Shown here: positions 38,101-48,865 of the stretch, piece by piece
How the letters are laid out: each line of letters begins with the position of its first letter
Position numbering within the stretch: the first letter of the stretch is position 1
Source: Cymodocea nodosa
Taxonomy: Eukaryota > Streptophyta > Magnoliopsida > Alismatales > Cymodoceaceae
Reading direction: 5' to 3'
Assembly: GCA_036874045.1 (NCBI GenBank)
Contig: CM072340.1
Span: forward strand, 1,317,001-1,381,000
DNA length: 64,000 nucleotides
The notes under the pieces: model-generated
Seen by the model: the letters and a program-made list of their open reading frames with translations, nothing else
What the model was told of the DNA's origin: nothing
Databases searched by the model: none
Position numbers and translations under genes: made by a program

Positions 38101-41100
38101 AGTGCCTTGTATACTTCAAATCAGATGTTGCGTCGTAACAGTAATAAATTTTCAATATAAACTTCATATCTGGTACTTCTAAGTGTCCTATCCTTATTGT
38201 TTGCCATGGTATTCAACTTTGATTTCATAATGGACTGCGGAAAGTTGAAAATTGACATTTGTCAGTAAAATTTTGTTATGCTGGAATCATATTGGTGGAA
38301 ATATGGTAAAGAAAATCAACATTTGTTAATAAATTACCATGCCAACATTGTTTTCAATGTCGATACTTCAAGTTAAAAAATGGACTCGTACTAATGAAAT
38401 TTCATTGACATGTGTTGATGGTTTAATTCCATGCTACATATAGATATCATAGACAAACTAACAAAACAATAAGCTAAAAGTAGAAAGAGAATTAAAGTAC
38501 TTGATGATAGATATTAGCATGGAATTCAACTTTGGTTTCATGTTGGGCTTTTGTTTGACAAAAAAGGAAAACACCTTAAATTTCAGAAGAAATGTTGAAG
38601 GAAGTGTGATCAATTGATGGAAGTTTGCAAAATGGTTCAAAACTATGAATTTCAGTACAAAATTTATATGAAAAATAGAGAAATAAATGTGTTCAAGGTA
38701 TATTTAATGATAAATAAATGTTTTTCAGGTAGGTACATGTTTTAAACGTATATCTTATGGAATTATAGGTAGGTTTAATACAAAGTTTAAAGACATGAGT
38801 AGACCTTAATATAAATAAGATCTACATAAAAACTTCAAAAAAATCTAAGAAATAATTTAAGTTTACCTTAAAATCTATGTAAAAGTAAGGAGATAGAGAC
38901 TTGCAAAGTCAGAAAAAAATGTGGATAATAATAGTAGCAACTTCAGTAAACAGCAACAACTCTGACAAGGTTCCAGTGAGCATTTCCTGCAAGGTGGCAA
39001 CCAACTCTGATAATACAACGGTATTTGCAAATTTGTGGGGGAAGAAAAATAAGGAGAGGAAAGTAGAGATGGAGAAAGAAATGAGAGGGGGGCTATGTTT
39101 CTAGACTTATGTAGAAAAAAGACCCCATCGATCAGCATTTACTGATTTACCACATGTCAACCAACGTGAGATCCCATAGCACAAAAAATAAACTTTATTT
39201 TACACAAAATTTGGTACCAAAATATCAAAGGTATATGAACTGAAATCTTGCCACTGTTGAAACACTAGCAGATATCATCCAACCTCTGTGAAAATTGACT
39301 CATGTCAGCAAAATTTTCCCAACGTGCATCAAAACTGACTTCCATGGATATTAGTGCCACAAGAGACCACAAAAATCTTGGTAATATTTGAGTTATCCAA
39401 TCTTCTTTATATTTCCTTTACACGACTCATAGCTTTACCATAAAACCCAGTTAATTTTTCTTCTAAATTGCATGGCAACGGCTTGAACACTGCAAACTTA
39501 CCATTAATTATACTTCATCTCAGAAAAGACGCTGAGAATGATATTCAATGTTTCTAAATTTGAAATTGAATGCTAATTATTAATTAGATTCACCTAAACC
39601 CTTCCTGGAGTGTCACATACTGGGGATTCCCCATAAAACACCGAAAGATTTGAAGTTGAATCTTTCTATTGTAATGGTCTATTGCTGGTCAAAATGGAAG
39701 AAACAGTGACAGATACTAATGGTCACTTCCTAAGAATCTGTCAGACCCTGTTCCTGTCAGTACTTCCTTTGACCCTGTATTTTTATGTTATGATAGAGTT
39801 AACTCATATAATCAATGAGTTGACAGTATTGTCATTTTACTCTCTACCCAAGTCAAGTCTGAGCCTTGATCTCAAAAACTGACCACATTTTGAAAAAAAT
39901 AGAAGATTGTGTTCATTTTTTTTAATGATTACAAAATTTACTTGGGTTCATCTTAATATCGGTGCCTGGAAAAACAAATAATTGTTGCAATCAGATATTA
40001 TTTTTTGTTGTTATCTTATTTGTTGCCTATTTTTAGATTTTGATCACCTACTTCTAAGTCAATTTTGTAATTAAAGAACTGAACAAACTCATGTTGCTTT
40101 TCCAGGGAGCATTACATCCAACATTTATGCACCAAATGTGAATGGTGGATTGAAGGAGATTTTTGAGAAGCCAAATTATTGTGATAATATCTTGCAGTTC
40201 AAGTTTTGCCAAGCACCAGATATGGTCAAATCAAGTGGCCTAGAAATTCTTTCACTGAACGCTTCTACAACTGCATATTGGCCTTCCAGCAAGGATATTC
40301 TTCCATTCGATTATCCTCTTACAAAAGTTATCAAAAATTATTGCGAACACATTCTTTTAAAGGAGTCAGACAGAAAGCCAAGGACCTCAAAGAAGAAAGG
40401 AAAACGTCGACATTTAGTTGGCTCGAAAGTTCAAATACAGAATGAAATTAATTATGACTGTGAAGGTCTTCCACTCTGGGACCCATCCCTTGGCGGTGAT
40501 GGATGTCCAAAGTTTCTGTGTGATGTAATGGTATCGCTCCTTTTCTTTTCTAGTGGTAATCAAGCAAAGCATTTTAATAAAGGAAAACAATTACAAATTT
40601 ATCCTGTAGATAAGCCAAGACATGCAAGACAGAGAAAAACACGATGCAACCATAACACTCAAGTCTGATCAAGGTGCAAGCTGGCCAAATGAAGTGGACC
40701 CAATCTCTTGTGATAAAGAATCAGACTTCCAGAACATCATAACCAAACAAAACCATCCACTCATAGCCTAATCTGACTCTGAAGGGCAAGCCTACCCCTG
40801 AGTCTTATAGACAGCCACCTTGTACACCTACTCTTACACTACAAAGAAAGAGTTGGGACCTAAGATATTTATCTATTCTTCTTCAACCATTTGAACCACC
40901 AAATTAGTGGAAGAAAAACCCATATCTTCCTCTTTCGTCTCTACAAGGTAAGAGAAACCCTTTGCCAAATGTCCCAAAAGGGCTCAAACTCCCAAGCTGT
41001 CGTCATGGAGGATCAACCATCAATAACTCCCAGTTAATCAACTTTGAACAATTGAAGGAGTGGTTCCACATAATGTCCACCTCACATTTGTAAGATGTGC

Positions 41101-44100
41101 AAGAGCTAGCTAACTCCCATCGGGACTGTTAATTCATCACAAGCCATCCAAAATATTGCACCTTTGGGATGCAAAAGTGCTCCAAATGTGGATCGCAAAA
41201 TCTTTATAGTCCCCTTTAGTTGAAAGTTATTATATTTTTAATAATAGTTTTTGAAGCCATGTAAATTTTGTTGAGTATATGTATATATATATTCAAATAA
41301 TAATAATAATTAATAATAAATATATGTACTTTTCCTTTCCATGATATGTACCATCTTGTTCTTCTGTGGTTTCTAATTTTTAAAAATTTAGGTTTTTGAT
41401 TTATTTCATTTCTTGATAAAAGTGTTTCATCCTACCTTTAAAAATAATTTACATTAATGTGTATAGTTGCAGTTTTATATGACAATCTTTCATAAAATTA
41501 ACTGTATTTGTCTTTTCCGTATATAATTCCATGTCTGATTTGGAATTGATTAATTTAATGTTGAAGCAAGCAAGAATTAATTATCATGGTATTATTGTTT
41601 GATTCCATTCATGTCAAGGTTTATTTATTTTTTAAGACCAACTTTTTGATCAGCATGATGTCCATTCAGCAGCAAACATCAGATTTTGAATTCTTGACTT
41701 ATGGCTTATATCATTTTCTACAGGTTGAAGGTTTGGCTAAACAATTAAGATGTGTTGGATTTGATGCAGCTGTTCCCTCTTCAAGAAAACCTGAGATCAG
41801 GTGTGCAAAAATAACAGTTGATTGACGTTCAACAATTATCAAAGTCATTGTTTAGCAGGATTGTCTTATCTGTTTCTTTTATGCTTTGCTTCTTCTGGTC
41901 TTAGGCAACTAATAGATCAAGCATATAAGGAAAAAAGAGTGCTTTTAACACGTGATGCAAAGTTATTAAGGTACCATTACCTTATACCCAATCAAGTGTA
42001 TAAGATTAAGAGCCTGCTTAAGAATGAGCAGCTACTTGAGGTATATATATCTGGAAAATTGCATCAGCATTGTTTTATAGCTTTTTGTTTGGGAAAACTA
42101 TTTAGATATTTGATTTACTACATAGATTCTTCAAAATAAATTCTGGCAAAAAGATTGTGTGGTGGTTTAATGTTCTTAATAAATAACATCTTTTTGTTGG
42201 ATGGACTTGGTTAAATTCAACTCAATTAGAAGGTTCAAACTCAATGCTTACTGTTATTTCCTTCTCAGAGGTTGACTTGAGAATAATAAGCTCTAACAAA
42301 GCCTTGATATTTCTTCTTCCATTCCATGTACTATTGTGTTACCTTTTTTCCCTATGATGAATGCTAGTCTTGCTGCTGGTTTGCTTGTTGTTACAACAGG
42401 TTATTGGTACTTTTAAACTGAAAGTTCGTGAGGAACAACTTATGTCTAGATGTACCAAATGCAATGGAATGTTCATTCAGAAACCATTATCCATTGAAGA
42501 GGCTGTTGAAGCATCCAAGGGCTTTCAGATCATTCCCGACTGTCTCTTCAAGAAGGACTTGGAATTTTGGCAATGCATGGATTGCAACCAGCTTTATTGG
42601 GAGGTAATCACCATCCTAAGCAACTAACTTTTTCAAAAAAAATGGAAGAAATTTTGTTTGGTGTTTTTCTAAGTTTCTCATGTTTATCAATGATTACATT
42701 GTGAATTGCTCATTTGTTTAGATGTTATTGGAATATTTGGATGCATTTCTTTTTCTTTAGGCCTTGAGCGAAGCACTGCTTACAATTTATCCTAATAATT
42801 TTCTTAAATTGTGGAATTTATTTCAGTCTAGGATTACATTTATAAGTGCTTTTGGGAATGTATCCTGCAGTCTGCTAATGTTTTGCAGTTGACATGACGT
42901 TCCACACATTTCATATAGTTCCTCCCAAACACACTATGCAACTGATCTACAATTAAGAACATAAAATAGCATATCTATTGGTATAAGTAGAAGATTTCTG
43001 TTATTTTCAGTTGTCTGACATACCGCACATGAAACACTGGGCCCATTTGAGTTTTATGTTTTTTTTGTTTGTTTGTCAATGGGTGCCATTCACAGAAAAA
43101 ACCATAAATATCACTCACAAAGGTTTCTCTCCTTAAAACTATTACACAATTATTTTTTCATGCAATGTCATCATGTTTGAGAATGTTAGATTATTGTTAG
43201 AACACATTGATGTATTAGCGTTAAGTATGATGTGGATTTAATCTTATATCGTTTAAGTCATATTTATATACTTTATAGTCTTTATATATGGAGAGAGGAC
43301 TTTATGTTGCTAAGGCATATATGAATTTCTACAGTTCTACCTATTCTTTGGTTTTAATGTAGTATCAGAGTTTGGGTTAAAATCCTAGAATGGCTATCAT
43401 CTCTTCACACCACCACCACTGTTCACCCCCAGGCCATCCGCCACAGCCACCAAACTCCCCCCACCGGCAGCTAGCATTACTGCCCCCTCTTCTACCAACA
43501 CCTTCCTGTCTGCTCATGCTTGTCTTTTACCATTGCTTAATCTTGCCTTACAGTACTGCAAAGCATCACTTGCAACCTCTGCAATAAATTTCTGTATCAC
43601 AACAACTTTTAACCTTGCTCATCTCAAGTTTGGCGACTAGAAATCACTCCTTCCAAGGTACAATTCCTCCAAGTCATCCAGCATGGTAGGTGTATGATCC
43701 ATGAATGAAAATAGGAGTTCTGCAAGTCGTGCATCATCGTCTTGCCTTGTCTCCCCCAACAATGAAGGTGACAGATTCTTCTATTGCTTTTAGTGTTATT
43801 GTTGCTAATTCACCATTGCTGTGAACGATATGCTTCCCCCTCAACTCCACCTTCCACTTCGACAGTGGGAGGAGGCCAGAAAGAGTTCCTTGCCATAGGG
43901 TCTTTCTCTCTGTGTGTCTCTCTTCATTTCCCGATGAAGCCCAAGAAAAGATGAACCAGTAGAAAATGCTGCTCCCTAAATCAAAACTGTATAGGCCCTC
44001 CAGCCAATCTTTTTTTTTCCTTCCCACATTGGATGGCCATAGACTTTAACCAAGTCAGTATTTGCCTCAGAGATGGATTCCAGTGATCTCCTTACAAAGC

Positions 44101-45738
44101 ATTTGAATAATACTTCACAAAGTTAAATGGAAAGGACCATCTACTATGGCCACATGGTTTCAAAAAGTTTCTCCTTGCTCATTGTTGTCTGAAGCATGTC
44201 ACTCACCCTCCGTTGAATGTGATGGACTCCACACATGAAAATTTGTGTGTTACTGATGCTATGATCATTTTGTGAATGACTAATAGGATGGAGTCTGATG
44301 TGTCACTTGCATTTTGTTATGATGTTATGATTTGGAATATTCTACAGCTTATCTACAAACATGAGAAGAATGTCAATCGTGTTTTTGATGTTTATGAGCA
44401 TATTTTCATGGACTATCAAGGGGGCAAGTAGCCTATAAGAGTATTTCACTACCTTCCGTGCACTCATCAATGTAATTTGAAGTTCATCAATCCTTGGCAA
44501 TCGATATCAAAAAAATTAAGTATTAGGATGAGCTGATAGTTGCTATCAACAACCTGAATCCAAAAATTTCTAGCCAGATCCGTGTGTAGAGATACTCAAG
44601 AGTAACACAGTACCTAATCTTCAAACCACCTTTTCCAAAGTATTGAGGATCTCCTCTTCAGGTCCATGTCTAGTTGACAATGGCCACTTGTGGTCATGGT
44701 ACAAGCAAAGTATAAGTCATCTCTAATTACGTTGAGAGCAACTTAGTGATATGGCAAAGTAAAAAATAGAATGTGATTTTTAGATCTAATGCCAAAGCAG
44801 AGTATAGGCTCATGACCCCATGTGAAATAATGTGGGTTAGATCTTTTTTGACAAAACTTCATTATTGAGACTCCTATAAAGATGTATTGTAATAATCAAG
44901 TAGCAATATTCATTGCTAACAATCTCGCTTTTCTTGAGATGACGAAGTATATTGAAGCAAACTATCATTTTGCTCAAAATATGATGATGAATGGAATCAT
45001 TTTCACACTGTACACTCAATGTTTAGAATAGCGTGCACATATTTTTACTAAAGGTTTGAGCGTTGGGGTGTTCCGAGTATTCATGTGTCAATCAAGTTAG
45101 GCATGATTGACAACTAGACTCTGACTTGAAGGAAGTGTTAGATTACTCTGACTTGATTGATATATTAAGGTTAGGTATGATGTAAGTTTAGTTTCACATT
45201 ATTCAAGTCATATTTGTGTCTTTTATGTGGTCTCTATGTATAGATGTCTGTATGTCACCAAAGCGTATATGAAATTCCAAGTATGGTTTTCAACGGTAAA
45301 AAAAAAATCACTTCAAAAAATTACAAAATAACGAACCCACATCGTTTAGCATCATAAATTATAACTTATGAGCTGGCAATAAACGAAATGATTGATACTT
45401 TAGAATTTATAACATGGGATTTACATGTTATGGGTGGTTTATAGTCAAACTACACACCCTGTGCAGCTAGTTTCGCCCAAGATAGGAAATATTAACACTT
45501 GTCCTGTCTTATTTTGTAAATTCTACCGAGAAATTTACCAATGTCATTTGAAACAATTTTTTCTTATTCAGACTGTAGGGCTACAATCCATCCCGTACTT
45601 TTCTCAGAGATTTTCGTACCAACGTTTTAACATACACTATTGTCCGCATCGCATTCACAGGGGACCCAGTACCATAATGCTGTGCAAAAGTTCATCGACG
45701 TCTGCAAGCTGAACGAACGAGCAACATGTTGTCACTAG
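20133..45738 (+). CDS. Mut-7-like protein: DEDDy 3'-5' exonuclease plus Mut7-C RNase domain, 8 exons, 542 aa
   Basis: Coding exons: 20133-20585, 22011-22142, 37681-37804, 40106-40530, 41724-41800, 41905-42040, 42400-42603, 45661-45738; all introns are GT-AG and phases match. The ATG at 20133 is the first in its frame. The N-terminal half is a DEDDy exonuclease: ALDAEW (D38, E40), LGFRLKQD (D132), and YAAADAYY (Y214, D218). A Ser-rich loop at 57-68 interrupts the first part. The C-terminal half (about 366-542) is a Mut7-C domain: KFLCDVMVEGLAKQLR, VLLTRDAKLLRYHYL, then a zinc-ribbon pair C467/C470 and C508/C511 and the ending YWEGTQYHNAVQKF. Homologues are annotated 'exonuclease mut-7 homolog'; a 3'-5' RNA exonuclease role is inferred. 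Introns 2 and 7 are swollen by transposons. Confidence 0.93.
20586..22010. other. Intron 1 of the mut-7-like gene
   Basis: 1425 bp from GTAAGA to TTTAACAG. I see no transposon coding sequence or other gene; a short CT-rich run lies near 21060-21080. Confidence 0.6.
22143..23379. other. Left part of mut-7 intron 2, unassigned
   Basis: AT-rich intronic DNA without a recognisable exon or element, leading into the repeat array at about 23380. Confidence 0.5.
23380..26890. repeat. 3.5 kb array of ~100 bp units in alternating orientation
   Basis: A diverged unit recurs roughly every 95-105 bp. Its core GAGATAGTTTGGGAGGGAGA is followed by GATGGGT, GGGTCGAGTTGGGT and GAAATTACCGTCA-type words. Forward copies are clear near 23990, 24090, 24195, 24535, 24725, 24820, 24920, 25020, 25115, 25210, 25390, 25490 and 26470-26880. 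Reverse-complement copies (ATCTCTCCCTCCCAAACTAT-like) lie at about 23380-23790, 24290-24500, 24650-24720, 25560-26170 and 26210-26380. Orientation therefore flips at least eight times. No coding capacity is seen. The array lies in the sense intron of the mut-7-like gene. Confidence 0.85.
26891..27799. other. Intronic DNA between the repeat array and the LINE
   Basis: No recognisable element or exon. A C-rich CCCACACCCACCACCC patch lies at about 27560-27580. Confidence 0.5.
28648..30118 (+). mobile_element. Miniature LTR retrotransposon (TRIM/LARD-like), non-coding, nested in the LINE
   Basis: Two short direct LTRs (28648-28809, 162 bp; 29961-30118, 158 bp) start TGTTA and end TTCTAACA or TTCTGATA. 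The flanks are ATAAT (28643-28647) and ATAAC (30119-30123), a 5 bp target-site duplication with one transition. A primer-site-like TAGTATTAAAGC follows the first LTR at once, and a purine stretch CTTGAGAGAG precedes the second. The 1.15 kb interior has no gag or pol; it holds a C-rich leader (28880-29290) and a long polypurine tract (29300-29535). It is intact in structure but must depend on another element's proteins. Confidence 0.85.
29300..29535 (+). repeat. Polypurine (A/G) tract inside the TRIM-like element
   Basis: About 235 bases almost wholly A and G, built from GAAA, GGAAA and GAGG words, with only a handful of pyrimidines. It makes overlapping Lys/Glu/Arg-only ORFs on one strand and Phe/Ser/Leu-only ORFs on the other, which are artefacts. 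Confidence 0.9.
32343..32583 (+). repeat. 5' LTR of the Ty1/copia element
   Basis: 241 bp, pairs with 37196-37436 without indels. A CTATTTAAGC TATA-like stretch at 32408-32417 is a candidate LTR promoter. Confidence 0.92.
32690..33110 (+). repeat. CpG/CpA-rich low-complexity leader of the copia element
   Basis: Between primer site and gag lies about 420 bp of reiterated GCAC, CGTC, TGCG and CATCCGT words, strikingly richer in C, G and CpG than the surroundings. All three + frames stay open over most of it, giving Cys/Arg/Ser/His-rich ORFs that are unlikely to be real proteins. Confidence 0.75.
33190..34065 (+). pseudogene. gag of the Ty1/copia element
   Basis: Starts MTTPALKVEKFNGKNSFSLW at 33190 and reads through a gag (UBN2-type) domain, with a TGA near 33288, then LWNKLETLYMTKFLINK, KQRLFSLRMEEDTPLKQHL, a stop at 33663 and a frame change. 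The zinc knuckle at about 33880-33925 reads CNYYKEKGHWKANC: the second Cys of the CCHC box is Tyr. Not functional as it stands. Confidence 0.85.
34066..37122 (+). pseudogene. pol of the Ty1/copia element (PR, IN, RT, RNase H)
   Basis: Integrase: HHCC region HSRMGHLGQRGMQKL (34438-34482) to CKHC, core DYVHIDCWGP (34606), IVDDYSR (34676) and NEVVERLNR (34903), so the DDE triad is present. RT: DYKWVFKRK (35696), the FAPVVRH region (35820), LDVKTAFLYGDLEEE (35896), catalytic LLYIDDIL (36154-36177). RNase H: TETEYMTMTEAAKEE (36798-36845; glutamate-rich centre) then FHDRTKHIDVRYHF (36945), ending at 37122. Stops interrupt it near 34989, 35491, 35610, 36393, 36652 and 36848. Confidence 0.88.
37196..37436 (+). 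repeat. 3' LTR of the Ty1/copia element
   Basis: 241 bp, preceded by the polypurine tract and followed by an A-run. It ends only 244 bp before mut-7 exon 3. Confidence 0.92.
37805..40105. other. Intron 3 of the mut-7-like gene
   Basis: 2.3 kb, AT-rich. Words such as TGTCAGTAAAATTTTG (38261) and CATGTCAGCAAAATTTTC (39301) recur, suggesting a small dispersed repeat, but I could not define ends. I see no coding sequence. Confidence 0.5.
40531..41723. other. Intron 4 of the mut-7-like gene
   Basis: 1.2 kb. The first 700 bp are unusually C/A-rich for an intron here (40620-41200) and may be an old insertion, but no ORF or terminal repeat is recognisable. Confidence 0.45.
43184..45295 (+). mobile_element. 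Internally deleted Ty1/copia derivative in mut-7 intron 7
   Basis: The LTRs (about 43184-43359 and 45136-45295) both start TGTTAGATTA and share the GTATGATGT and TATATGAA.TTC words, with considerable divergence. TAGTATCAGAG (primer-site-like) follows the first, and GAAGGAAG precedes the second. The 1.8 kb interior has gag traces (VNRVFDVYEHIF near 44370; DELIVAINNLNPKISSQI near 44530) joined to a copia RNase H tail (AEYRLM near 44798; a KMYCNNQ-like stretch near 44880; MTKYIEANYHF near 44940). Protease, integrase and RT are missing. The right border is uncertain by a few bases, and no clear target-site duplication was seen. Confidence 0.75.
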
Positions 45739-48540
45739 CATACTTTACACTCGTCAGTATTTGAGACGTACGTCGGACGTGAATTCAATTTTGTGGAGGA
45801 TGAACAGTGCGGGACCGTGGACTGTCAGTGCAAATGGATTCATCGTCTTGCCAGGACTCCCAACTCTAGCCACCACCCCCACCGTTTTCTCTCTTGTTTT
45901 TTGCCTTGAGAATATTATCCCATGTATTTATTTATCGGATCATCTCTGCAGAAAGGAATCGTCTCTGAAACCGTGGGGAACGGACACACGGAAAATCTTA
46001 TGGAATTTCGACATAACCTTTTAAATTTGATTGGCATCTTTCTAAGGGTTGACAAGAGATTGGTTGCTTCATCAGTGTGTTATCGCCTTTTCCGATACGT
46101 GCAAAAGACTCGTTCTTTTTTGAAAGTGGTCTGTAAGAGATGTCAAATGTTCCTTTTCTGAAGAGAAGACATGTTACTAAATGGTTGAATATTTAATTTC
46201 CTGATGCTGAAGGAATGACTCCCCACGCACTTCGTGAGAAACGAATCAGTTCCATTTCCAAACACGAACCTGTCCATATATGAAGTCAGAAAAGGTATCT
46301 ATCTGCTAAGGCTCTGCTTTTATATAACAGAGCATCAGATTTAATAGGGAAAGTTTTCTTCTTTATAAGAAGCCTAGCAGTTATATTTATAGAAAACAGT
46401 AGAAAAATGAAAATAATAATCTATCTCTTATTTATTAATTCCTTTGCACAAAGGACTTGAAGGTGAACTTTTCTCCCTTCTCGGCTGTTATTTATACTGT
46501 AGACTTTTTTCTGTTTTTTATTGGAAAGCTCTTTATTTGTATTGTTAACTTTTTTTTACCTCTTCTTCTTATTTCTTGCTTCCTATTTGTACTGTTCAGC
46601 TAGCTGTGTGGCCTTTATCTCCTTTTTATACACAACTTACCTTGAGAAAATAAAAGGACATAAAGGTGATTGCTGATGATGTTAGTGGATTAGGTAAATG
46701 GGAAGAAGAAATGTGTCTGCGTCATTATTCTATTCACCTCAGCTGATAGCTAACCCACCCCCACTTTGCTCTTGCCACTAAAGCCATCTGAAACCATCCA
46801 GGGGACTTTGTGTAAGCAAATTCAATTTTGTCTTCGGGTGGGCACCCTCCATTTGTTTTCAACGACAATATATTTCTTGCCGGCTTGTTTTGTGGCCTCT
46901 CTGTGTGGGGGAGAATTCTTTTAACATCTTCAATTATACGAAACTAATTAATTGCAGGAATTCTACCAGTCAGGGGAAGATGGTATTCATTAGTCTTCTC
47001 TAAGGTTTGAATCTTAGAGAACATAAAGATCATTGATATTATCAAAAAAAAAAAATATATTCTCCAATTAAGAGATGGAGAGAAATCTATTTAGCCCTGG
47101 CTTGTTGCAATTTGTTTTGGGTGGTTTGCCTGCTAGGTCACAGAGAGAATGAAAACGTTTGGCTTCTCTATGATGTGCAACAAACTGTCCCTCGTTTGAC
47201 ATTATTATATATATGTTTGATGAGTGCGTGAAATTTGATGTTGGATCTGAAAAAAAAGGGTTGATGTTGCTCTTACATCCGTGTGGTAACAGTTTGAAAG
47301 ACCATCATCATCAGCTTGAGACATGTACGGGCTATTTTCCTCAACCCAAGCGCAGGTAGAGATAGACCACATGCGCAGGTTAGATTACTTTTTGTCTAAC
47401 CTGTGGAATTTATGGAAGGGATTAGGAAGTTGGTCTTTTGACCGCAAGCGTCCAAAATTTGACGTGGACTACTTCTTTGGAAGTCGGTCGTCAATATGTC
47501 CTCCCTCCCCTCTTTAGCATCATCCATTAAAGCAGATCGAATTCCTCTTATTTGAAACTTGTATCAGAGGTGTCAACTGAGCTATGTTATCATCATCATC
47601 ATGTCTCATCGAAATCGTCATTAAATTACGTAATCGATATATTGAATTGTAAAATTTAACGTATTGAATTACATAATTGACATAATGTTTTACAAATGAT
47701 ATGCCGATTTATGGACTTCACAATTTGACATGCTGGTTTTAGAAAAATTTACTTTTTATCATATTAACTCACGTGTACATATCTGACCGTGTCAACATGG
47801 TCTAGTTTTACCAAACAATGATCCAGAAGAACAATGTAATGATGTTAGATTGTGAAGTGTCACAATTAGACTTGACCTAATTGGCATCTTTGATCTGTAC
47901 ATGGTTGTAGCACTTGCCAATTTTTTAGCCAGATCCCCATTTCCCTTCAGAATATGTGCTTGTTTTACTAAACATTATATGCTCAAGCTGTAATCTGTTC
48001 CATTTGGGGGTAAGAAAGAATATACACAACCATCTCTCTCTCTCTTCCCATGAGCAAAAGGTGATGGTGATTAAAGAAAAAAGGGAAGCTCCCCTTTGAT
48101 TTCCATTATCTTTTTGGGATCAAAATACAAGACATATCTATAAGAGTTGAACATGAGTTAACTGAAACTAACAATTCATTATAGCCGACTAAACAAAACT
48201 TATATCTTACAAAAATAACACAACTTGTGATTTCTCAACAACAAAAAAAAGCTTAGGGCCATACATGTGTGGCAGAACATAAGACATTTATTCTTACATT
48301 CAACTTCGTAATCTGTGACTTAATCTTAAAACTACATGTGTAAACCAACTCTGACAAAATATATAAAATTTTTTATCTTAAAAGTAAATTATTAGTAAAA
48401 AAAAAAAAAAAAAAATTATGATTAGATCTCGTTCTTAAATTTATCGAGAGGAAATTAAATCGGCCGACAAGCGATATCACATCACGAATCACTGTACTCT
48501 CCACTTTGGGACGTTGGTTTGGGGGGAGGGGGGGCGGGGG
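45739..48540. other. Intergenic DNA downstream of the mut-7-like gene
   Basis: The first few hundred bases should contain the 3' UTR. An inverted repeat GCTCTG (46311-46316) / CAGAGC (46328-46333) flanks a TTTATATAA loop. The ORFs at 45761-46161 and 47323-47517 give no recognisable protein. I see no other gene. Confidence 0.45.
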
Positions 48541-48559
48541 GAAATAAATTAACGCGTTC

Positions 48560-48865
48560 ATGTCAGGCGGCAGGAGGAGATCGAATTCCGGCCGACCACC
48601 ATTTTGTTCCTTTCAGAAAACAATAATCTCTTCTTTCCCTTCTTCCCCACTTCGACCGGTGGAAGCAGTGGTGTGTGGGATCCGCACCAGACTGGGTGTG
48701 GTGGTGGTGGTGGTGGTGGCGTTGATGGTCTCTTTCTTTTGTCTGCTACTCTCCTGCGTTTTATTCTCTCCTCAAGGTCTTCATCCTCCCTTCCTTCCTT
48801 CTTTCTTTCCTTCTACTGCATCCACCTTTCCGATTGCGTTACTTTCTTATAATGGTTCTATCTAG
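48560..48865 (+). CDS. Exon-like orphan ORF with one hydrophobic segment (101 aa), unrecognised
   Basis: An ATG at 48560 opens a GC-rich frame in otherwise AT-rich DNA. It has a basic N-terminus (MSGGRRRSNSGRPPF) followed by a strongly hydrophobic stretch at residues 46-69, part of it a Val run from a GTG repeat. That is the layout of the N-terminal anchor of a type II membrane protein. A GT donor-like site (CAAG|GTCT, 48777) follows the hydrophobic part. No downstream exon was found in the next 4 kb, so it may be a lone first exon, a pseudogene fragment or chance. Confidence 0.25.
   Translation: MSGGRRRSNSGRPPFCSFQKTIISSFPSSPLRPVEAVVCGIRTRLGVVVVVVVALMVSFFCLLLSCVLFSPQGLHPPFLPSFFPSTASTFPIALLSYNGSI

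Noticed and set aside
47323..47517. 64-codon ORF in intergenic DNA
   Set aside because: Short, no homology recognised, no codon-use or splice support.
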